Source: Zasmidium citrigriseum
Taxonomy: Eukaryota > Ascomycota > Dothideomycetes > Mycosphaerellales > Mycosphaerellaceae
Direction: 5' to 3'
Assembly: GCA_002786025.1 (NCBI GenBank)
Contig: NHNW01000015.1
Location: 496,001 to 560,000, forward strand
DNA: 64,000 bases
The translations under genes were made by a program, and so were the position numbers. The notes under the pieces are model-generated. The model was not told the origin of the DNA. It searched no databases and saw only the letters and a list, made by a program, of their open reading frames with translations. How positions within the stretch are numbered: the first letter of the stretch is position 1; the number at the start of each line of letters is the position of its first letter. Below, one piece after another: positions 1 to 9,900 of this stretch.

Positions 1-941
1 TCTGTAAGCGCCGGGCTTATAACCTATTATATAGTAGGATTATAGCCTTTATATAATAATTAAATAATTGATTAAAGAAGAGACTATCTACATAGACTAT
101 GAAAACTCTAATGTGTCCTTCTTAGCACTCTCACGTGATCTCAGCACAACAGGCATCAGGGGAATACGAGCTTCTTTGGCGGGCGAGAATGTCGATGCGG
201 AGAGCGTTCTTGAACGGATGAAAAGATCTCATCATGACGACCTCAATCGATAACAAATCTTCGCTCAGTATACGGGGTATCTTGGCTGGAGATACTGAAG
301 TGCAGTGCCCGTGGCAGGAGGTATGGCAGAGGGAAGAGCGATCGGCTCTCGGGAGGCCCGAACCTTACCTCGCGGGAGCGCTAGCATGTGGCACGGCGAA
401 AGACACCGTGAGAGCCACTGAAGGGCGGGCGAAAACGCTGTGGATGACCTCCGCGTTTCGTCTTTCTCGGCTTAGTTTCGTGGCTAGCCACGAATAAAGA
501 CACGGTGCTCAAGTTTTCAGTATCTGGAGCGTCGCCCGCGCAGTTGGAAACTCCAATCCAGCTCTCGCCCAGAACCACGAAACGGCAGGCTTTCGCAGCA
601 AACAACAACCCACCCCTCTCGATATTGCTCGACGATACTTTACCATCGACGACGACGCGACTCATCACTGCGAATCGAAATAACACCAATCAATCCACGG
701 ACTCATCGAACGCGCTGAACCGCGACTGTGCGCGTGCCTCTACGACCTTGCAACGAGCAACGAGTGAACGAGACGACTTTGCTCCCACCGACCCCGAACA
801 CCACGAAACCAACTCGACAACATCGAACAAACGTATTGCGGACCGCTCACTCGGCTGATGGATGTCGGTCATGACAAGAGTACCCAGTGGCTGAAGCACA
901 ACCCATACAAGTAGCCGCAAGGCTGCCACTACTCTTCCACC
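1..941. other. AT-rich left edge and TRA1 upstream region
   Basis: The first ~110 bases are strongly AT-rich (runs such as tataataattaaataatt), unlike the roughly balanced sequence that follows. This looks like the edge of an AT-rich, possibly repeat-derived tract, but only its end is visible. Bases ~110-940 have mixed composition and no ORF I would accept. They most likely hold the promoter and 5' UTR of TRA1, whose start codon sits in the context accATGgcc at 942. Confidence 0.5.
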
Positions 942-3900
942 ATGGCCGACCGCACGATGGAGGTCTACGAGGCCAAGCTTCAGGACCCATCCATCGACCT
1001 CAAGACCAAAGGCACCATCCTCACCGAACTACGAGATCAACTCGAAGGTCTGTGCCAGCCGCCGACCTACAGCACCTTCCTGAACAAGTTTTTGCCCATA
1101 TTCCTCAACATCCTCTCCGGACCGACCGTCTTCACATCGACCTCGCCGGAGCAGAGAGTACGATCATGCGTGTTGGAGATAATACATCGGCTTCCGCTGT
1201 CGTCGGACATTCAATCAATGGAGCCGCATGCAGAGAAGATTGTGGACAAGTGTTTGGAGTTGGTACCGATTGACAACGAGGACAATGTGGTGCTCTGCCT
1301 AAAGGTCGTCATGGACTTTTGCAGATACCACACCAAAGTTCCAGGCGTGGCGGACAAGGCACAGGCGTTTCTGGACTTGATCTTGGACATCTTTGACAGT
1401 ATGGAGCAGACTGTCAAGGACACTTTCGATACGCCTGTGTCATCAGCCGCTGCAGCAGCAGGAGGTGCTCCTGGAACACCAAATGCCGGTACTCCTGGAT
1501 CGCCAGTGGCCACCTCACAATCCCTCGTCGCAGATCCGACGGCAGAGCAGCAGACAACTCGGCAGCTGGTCAAGGGCATGCACAGCTTCAAAGTCGTTGC
1601 AGAGTGTCCAATAATAGTGGTCTCCATCTTCCAGGCGCATCGGGCACTGGCTCCGAAGAATGTCGCGAAGTTCACGCCTCGAATAAAGAACACGCTGTTG
1701 CTCCAGGCAGGGCCGCAGAAGAAAGCTCACGAGGAGGCTGAGCAGAATGGCACCATCTTTACCAGTATCGCCCGCGAAATCAAACTCAAGGGTCAGACTG
1801 CTGCCTTTGGTGATCTTGTCACGGCACAGGTCAAGACCATGTCATTCCTGGCCTATCTGTTACGAGCATACGCCCAGTCATTGAACGATTTCCTACCGAG
1901 CCTCCCAGATCTCACGGTACGATTACTGCGCGATGTGCCCAGGAGTCATACCGCGACTCGAAAGGAGCTGCTGGTAGCCATTCGACATATCATCAACTTC
2001 AACTTCAGGAGCGTGTTTCTTCCGGTGATCTTGCCATTGTTGGAACCTCTGACACTGGTTGGCGACTCTTTGACTGCGGAAGTCACTTTGAGGCCACTCG
2101 CCTACACCATGCTAGCCGATCTGATCCACCACGTCCGCGAGCAGTTGAGTGCGGAGCAAATCTCGCGCGTTGTTCAGGTTTATGTTGGCCATTTGACGGG
2201 CGATGATGGAGTTGAGGTGCCTGGCACCAGCTATCAGACTATGAGCGCCAAGCTTCTCCTCAACATGGCCGAGTGCATGTCCAAGGTCGAGGAGAAGAAG
2301 GATGCGAGGTTCCTAATGATGAGCGTACTCAACGGCATCGCCGATAAGTTCGCTACCATGAACCGTGCATATCCAAACGCCGTCAAGATCTATCGCCAGC
2401 AGCAGGAGCACACGAGCAGCACGGAGCCTGCTCCTGAGCACTATCTTGCCGAAAAGGATGCAAAGCCAGACTGGGATGAGACCGACATCTTCAATGCCAT
2501 GCCCATCAAGGCTGTCAACCCCAAAGACAGGTCTCAGGATCCGGTCACGGAGAACAAGTTTCTTTTCAAGAACCTGTTGCAAGGCCTCAAGCAGTTCTTC
2601 TACCAGCTGCGAAACAGCAACCCTCCCAAGATCAAGGAAGAGGTTGACGCGACTGCTGCGCCGCCACACTGGAACGAGCTTTCGTCAGGCTTCGAGGCAG
2701 AGGAAGTGGAGGTCCTCATCAAGCTCTTCCGTGAGGGCGCAAAGTGCTTCCAGTACTACGCACCTCTGGACTCGTCTGCATCCGATAACACTCCCAACGA
2801 GCCAAGTGCCAGCCTTTCCACGACCGCCAATTCTAAGGAGGAGAAGGACCTTCTGGAGACTTTTGCAACCATCTTCCATCACTTGGACCCTGCAACGTTC
2901 CACGAGATCTTCACATCAGGGACACCTTCCGGAATCGAGTTTTTGTATGAGCAAAGCTTCAAGCATTCTGCTCTCCTGCACATCCCGCAATTCCTCTTGG
3001 CCAGCGAAGCAACCAGCCCTGCGTTCTGCGGCATGCTCCTGAAGTTCCTCATGAGCAAGTTGCAAGAAGTGGGCGAGGATGACAACAACAAGACATCAGT
3101 GCTGCTCCGACTCTTCAAGCTGTCATTCATGGCAGTCACTCTGTTCTCGCAGCACAACGAGGGGGTCCTTCTACCACACGTCAAAGAACTCATCACAAAG
3201 TCCATCGAACTTGCTGTGACCGCCGAGAAGCCTGAGAATTACTTTCTATTACTGCGGTCACTTTTCCGAAGCATTGGAGGCGGCAGATTCGAGCACCTGT
3301 ACAAGGAGATTCTGCCACTCCTGGAGATGCTTCTGGAGGTCCTCAACACCCAGCTTGCGGCAGCCCAAGATACCCAGACCCGCGATCTCTTCGTCGAGTT
3401 GTCCTTGACTGTCCCAGCCCGTCTCAGTCATCTATTGCCGCATCTGTCTTTCCTCATGCGGCCTTTGACTGTTGCCCTTCGCTCAGGAGAGCAGGGGCAT
3501 TCTCAGAGCTACCGTGCGCACTCGAACGACCGATCCTCGACCGGTCCAGGATCGAGCGAACTTACTGCTCAAGGCCTTAGGACACTTGAGCTATGCGTAG
3601 ACAACTTGACCGCCGACTATCTGGATCCAATCATGCAGCCGTGGATGGAGGAGATCATGGGCAGTCTTTGGCGCATGCTGAAGCCAATCTCTCTGACGAC
3701 CCCCAATTTCAATCCCAACAGCGGCGCTATCGTGCCTGGCACTGGTCATCAAGGAGCGCATACCGCAGTCAGAATTCTTGGAAAGCTTGGAGGCAGAAAT
3801 CGACGATTCTTGACCAACCCACCTGACCTTGAATGGCGCACGTTTGCAGACGACGAAGCTAGTTACGACGTGCGTTTCATTGGAGCCGTTAGCAACGGTG

Positions 3901-6900
3901 GTGAGCGTGCTATGCCTTCAAGACTGGGTATCGACACAGCCATCGACAAGCTTTCAGAGACGCCGAAGACTGCGGCGGCAAAGAAGTCGGACGAATTCCA
4001 CAAGCGACAGTCATTCAAGTTCATTGTATCCCATGTCAAGCTGTTGATCGGTCAAGACAACCTGCCTGACGATCTTGCACGGCTGGTCCGTCTGCAGGCA
4101 GAAGACTTGGCCACCAAGAACTTCGACTTCGGCTCAGATCTGTTCTCTGTCTCTGAGCGCTCAAAGTCGACAGCGAAGAGGGATGCGCAGCAACATACGT
4201 TGCTGAAACTGATCAAGGCTTTGATATCCGCAACTGGAATCGAGTACCTCAAAGATGAGGCCGAGAAGTTCTTGCAAGGCGTCTACCGTCATTTCATGCT
4301 TGTTGAGCTGGCAGTTGCAGTGGCCAAAGAGAAGCACAACAAGCGTGCATTCGACGTGAGGTCTGGTGAGGGGCCTGTCTTTGTCGAGACTGGCATTCTG
4401 GCGGATGCAATTTGCCAAAGCCTAGCCTCAGACACGCCAACCGTTCGAGAAACGGCGGAGAATGCTGTCAGAACGTGCCTGAAAGTTGCGACGACCATCT
4501 TTGGATCTGAGCAGCAGGCCGAATGTTTGCCGTTCTTCGTGAAGCTCGCAGAGACCTTCAACCACGCCTGTTACGAGGAAGAATGGTTCACCAAGCACTC
4601 GGGATCGATTGGTATATCGATCATGACAGACAAGGACAAGATGGCTTTCTCGGACACGTGGATCTCGGAGAGGATGGCTGAGATGCTCAAGGCACTGCTC
4701 TACGTGATCAAGGACATGCCTCAGGATCTTCCGGCTACCATCCGCGTCCAGGCGAAAGAGACGGTCATTGTTCTGGTGAAGCGATTCGGCGCCAGTGGAC
4801 AGGAGGATAAAGACGCTCTGCCACAAAAGGACAGCAGGCTTCATCGACTCGCCAGCCAACTTGTCGCCGAGCTCAGCAACATGAACCGCCATGTGCGCGA
4901 AGTGGCTCAGATGGCATTGCAAGCCCTGGCCGAGTCTTTCGGCATGGAACGCTACGAGCTTCTCGCTCCGGTGAAGGACATCGTCACGGCACCCATCTAT
5001 GTCAAGCCTCTCCGCGCACTGCCTTTCGGTGGTATGATCGGATACATTGAAGCCATCAACTACCTGCTTGACGTGCCTACGGACAAGGAGATCCTCCCAT
5101 TCGATGGCGATCTAAGCCGATTCTTGTTCGAGACACTTGCTCTTGTTGATGCCGAGGACGAGAATCTGGCACCGAAGCCTTACGAATTCCGCGCTGCAGA
5201 GTCCATCACTCGACTTCGTGTAGCCGGATTGAAGCTTCTCACCACCGCAATCAAGCTCCCCGGCTTCAACAATGCCACGACCGGGCAGGCCGGCCAAGGA
5301 CAGACGCCCAACAACCAGCACCGAGCTAGAGTGATCAGCATCTTCTTCAAGTCGCTCTACAGTAAGAACAAGGATGTTGCGGGGGCTGCCAACGCTGGTT
5401 TGAAGATCGTGCTTCAATCGCAATCGAAGCTGCCAAAGGACCTCCTACAAAACGGACTTCGACCGATCTTGATGAACGTCCAAGACCCACGTAAGCTGTC
5501 GGTCGAGGGTCTGGAAGGTCTTCGAACGCTATTGCAGCTCCTCCACAACTACTTCAAGGTTGAGATTGGAACGAGGCTGCTTGATCACATGAAAGTCATT
5601 GCAGACGCGCCGACGCTACAGAAGGTGTCATTCTCACTCATTGAGGCGCAGCCAAAGATGAAGATTGTCACGGCGATTTTTAGTGTCTTTCATCTTCTGC
5701 CAAGCCAAGCCGCGCAGTTCCTGCAAGATTTGGTCGACCGAGTGCTCTCGCTCGAGGAGTCACTGAGGAGGACTAGGAGCAGTCCGTTCAGAGAGCCGCT
5801 TGTCAAGTACCTGAACCACTACCCCAATGAGAGCTGGGCCTACTTCAGTGAGCGAATTAAGGACGAATCGCGGGGTCGATTCTTCGCTCAGATTCTCGCA
5901 CATCCTGACAGCGTGGATCTACGTACGAAGGTGCTCAAGGAGTACGAAGGACTGATTCAAACCTTCACTGGAGACGGTACCGACGAAGAAAAGGCGCAAG
6001 CAGCTGTCAATGCCATCCACGTCGCCGATGCCATTTGTGGGTTCCCGGACACGAGCAAGCAGCTCACGGAGAATGACAAGGCACGTAACGCATTGCTGGA
6101 AGCCGCCAAATCACTGCAAAAGCAGCTGATGAACGGCACCATCCCGAGTGACCTCCGACTTGCGGTGATGCAGAGTGCTGAGCAGATCATGCGCATCATG
6201 ACGGCCTACATGGAGCATGAGCCTAAGGATCTGGACACTCTGTTTGACGTTTTTGAGTCTTGCACCACGGGCGAGCTCCAGGCGTGTCCATCCCTGTACG
6301 AGTTCCTCTACAAGCATGTCATCACCAGCGAGGATGTGGAATATCAGCGTTCGATCGTGTATCGCTGCATTGAGATGTACACTCACAAGGACACCACGCA
6401 GAAGCTCAAGTGGTTCATCTTCCACAACCTGTCGAATCCGATCCTTGCCAATGATGCCATGCGCAACTGGGACAGCCTCTTTCAGCCGAACAACAAGGGG
6501 ACTGCTCTGCTGGACAAAGCCATGACTGAAGAGATCCACAACAAGCTGTGGAAGCCTCAGTCCATTGCGGACACGACTGATGATACTACTCCAGGCGTAG
6601 ATCACAGTCGAATGGAGCTCCTGCAGACCTCTGCGTTCCTGGTCAAGCACCACCACAGCATGCTTCAGGATGCTCGCAAGGATCTTATCAAATTTGGCTG
6701 GAATTACATCCGACTTGACGACCACATCAACAAGTACGCTGCGTACTGCTTGATTGCCTACTTCATCCATCATTACGAGACCCCACCAAAGATCGCGATG
6801 CAGGTGTACAACTCCCTGCTTCGTGCACACCAGACCGAGGGCAGGAATCTTGTCATGCAATCTCTCGAAGTGCTTGAGCCTGTTCTTAAGAAGCGTCTCG

Positions 6901-9900
6901 GCGGCGCCGAGGGGCGGCAAAGCGTCTGGTCCAGACTACCACGCAAGATCCTGAGCGAAGAGATCGGAAATGTGCAGCAACTCACCAGCATCTACCACTT
7001 CGTCGTTCGCCATCCAGACCTGTTCTACGAGGGTAGAGAGGCTCTTGCTCAGATCATCATTCCATCCATCAGCAAAGTCGCACAGCTTCCGAACCCAAGT
7101 GTTGAGGGCAGAAAGCTGGCGCTGAATCTGTTCACTCTCATCTTCCAGTGGGAAGAGCGAACAATTAGAGAGAATGGATCTCTTGCCGGCACAGAGTCTC
7201 CGACTGGCGACAAGTCCGCGAACCCGAAGAAGGCTGCGATAGGAAGCCCAGCTGTTCGATTGGTGTTCATCAAGTACATGGTGCAGTTCATTGCGACTCT
7301 GTCTGAGCGCTGCCCCGTCTCTCCTCCCCGGAACAAGGACCTGCCTCAGAGCCAGCAGCAACAACAGCCACCAACGGAGATTGTCACCAAGTCGTTGGAT
7401 CTGCTGTCCAAGCTTCTCTCGGCTCCTTACTGGGATGACTTGGACATCGACACGATGTTCCCCAAGGTCACGGAGCAGATTCTGTGTTCCGAAGTCAAGC
7501 AAGACGAGAAGGTGGACATCTGGACGACGCGTGTCGTGAACACTCTGCAGATCGTGAAGGTGCTTGTCAATTCCAGACCGGATGAGTGGGTCATTGCGAG
7601 ATTGCCGCAGTTGCAGAAGCTGCTCGCGAAGCCCATCCGCAGCGAAGTCAACGAGATCCAGGACGCACTGCACAACGCTGACCTGCCGGAGGGCGTGATT
7701 CCACGACTGCCGCCACTTCTGCAGAGAGTTCTCCAGCCTATTCCTACTCAGCAGCCCGATGATGAGCTTCCTGACGCCGACAGCCCTACGGAAGAGTTCA
7801 CTACATTCTTGACGACAACAGCTGGCGAGGTGCTCAACAATGGCAGCCATGTTGCTGGCATCAACATCTTATGGCTCATGGCACAGCGCAAGCCTGAAGA
7901 CATCGATCCGCATACTCAGGCATTGTTGAAGATTCTGCAGACAAAGCTTGCCAAGGACCATCTGGCTTCGCAAATGTCAGCGGCAATGGCGCCTGGCATG
8001 CAGCCACACAACATGAGTCCGCTCGAGAACGAAGTCACCGTCAACATGATCATCAAGGTCATCGAAATGCTGTCTGCTCGCATCAGCATGCTTGGAGAGC
8101 AACGCAGACCGTATCTCAGCGTGCTGGCATCTCTGGTTGAGCGCTCGAACAACAATGCTCTTTGCGAGAAGGTCCTCACGCAGGTTGAGAATTGGGTCTT
8201 CCATCCGACTGAGCCAGTGCCAACCCTCAAGGAAAAGACGGCCGTGCTGCAGAAGATGATGCTGTTCGAGAGCCGACAAGATCCAACCTTGTACAACAAG
8301 TTCATGAATCTCGTCATTCGCATCTACGAAGATCCAAAGATCACCCGCTCGGAGCTGGCTGTTCGCATGGAGCATGCTTTCCTGATTGGTCTGAGGAGTC
8401 CGGACATCGAAATGCGAGCGAGATTTGTTTCCACCTACGATAAGGCCCTGAGTAGGACGACGGGCAATCGCTTCTTCAAGCTGATCTGCGAGCAGCAGTG
8501 GGACGTCTTGGCCGAGTCTTACTGGCTCAGTCAAGTCATTCAGCTCATGTTTGGCTCCCTTGACCAGAACAGTTCGCTTCATCTCCATCAAGACGACTTC
8601 AAGTGCCTGCCTGCCTCGAAGGCGTACAGCACATATAGCAGCGACGCTCGCCTCGGTGACGTGATGGTTGATGACAGCCTCGAAGACTTGCTTGCTCAAG
8701 AGAAGCAGTTCATGAGGGATGTCAACGTTGTGCCAGCTCGAGAAGTGCTTGGCCCGCTGGCGGAGATTCAGCACACTGACTGGCATCTCGCTCACGATAT
8801 CTGGGTCGCCTACTTCCCCATGTGCTGGTCGACTTTGACCAAGGACGATCGCGATGATGTCGAGCAAGGCCTGGTCGCACTGCTTGCCAAAGACTACCAT
8901 CAGCGCCAGCTCGACCGCCGACCAAACTGCGTGTCGACGCTCTTGGAAGGTATTGCCAGCGCGCGGCCGCGAGTTAAGTTCTCCCCGCAAGTCATGAAGT
9001 ACCTCGCCAAGTCGTACGATGCATGGTATGTCGCCGCTACCTTCATGGAAGATCTTGCCATGAAGCCTGTTGTCGATACTGCTGCTGTTCGCGAGAGCAA
9101 CTTGGATGCCCTGGTTGAGACGTATGCCGGTCTTGAAGAGAGCGATCTGTTCTATGGCACCTGGCGTCGTCGCGCGGCATACGTCGAGACCAACGCGGCT
9201 TTGTCGTATGAGCAGAACGGTGTCTGGGACAAGGCTCAGACGATGTACGAGCAGGCTCAGGTCAAGGTTAGAACACAGTCTTTGCCATACTCGGCTGGCG
9301 AGTACATGCTGTGGGAAGATCACTGGGTGCTTTGCGCCCAGAAGCTCCAGCAATGGGACATCCTGGGCGAGTTCGCCAAGCACGAGAATCTCAACGATCT
9401 CTATTTGGAGGCGTTGTGGCGGAATTACGACACCTGGACGACAGCAGAGAACAGAGAGCATTTGGAGACTGTCATCAAAGCTGTGTCGGATGCTCCTACG
9501 CCTCGCCGCATGTTCTTCCAAGCCTTCATGTCGCTGCTCAAGCTTCACAACAAGACTGAGACGCCGCAAGACTTCAACCGCATCTGCGATGAGAACATTC
9601 AGCTCTCGATCAAGAACTGGCACAAGCTCCCACGCCGCATCACCGGTGCGCACATCGGTCTTCTACAGAACTTCCAGCAGCTTGTTGAGCTTCACGATGC
9701 CAGCGTCATCTGCCAAAGCCTGGCTCAAACCAATGCTGGCAACTTGGATGTCAAGTCTCAGGAGCTCAAGGTGCTCCTCAGCACATGGCGAGACAGACTG
9801 CCGAACTTGTGGGATGACATCAATGCCTGGCAGGATCTGGTAACTTGGCGTCAACACATCTTCCAGTTGATCAATCAGACATACCTCAGCTTGTTGCCCA

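Noticed and set aside
7977..9653. 558-codon minus-strand ORF
   Set aside because: Lies entirely antisense inside TRA1, opens without stops because of the sense-strand codon bias, and shows no domain.
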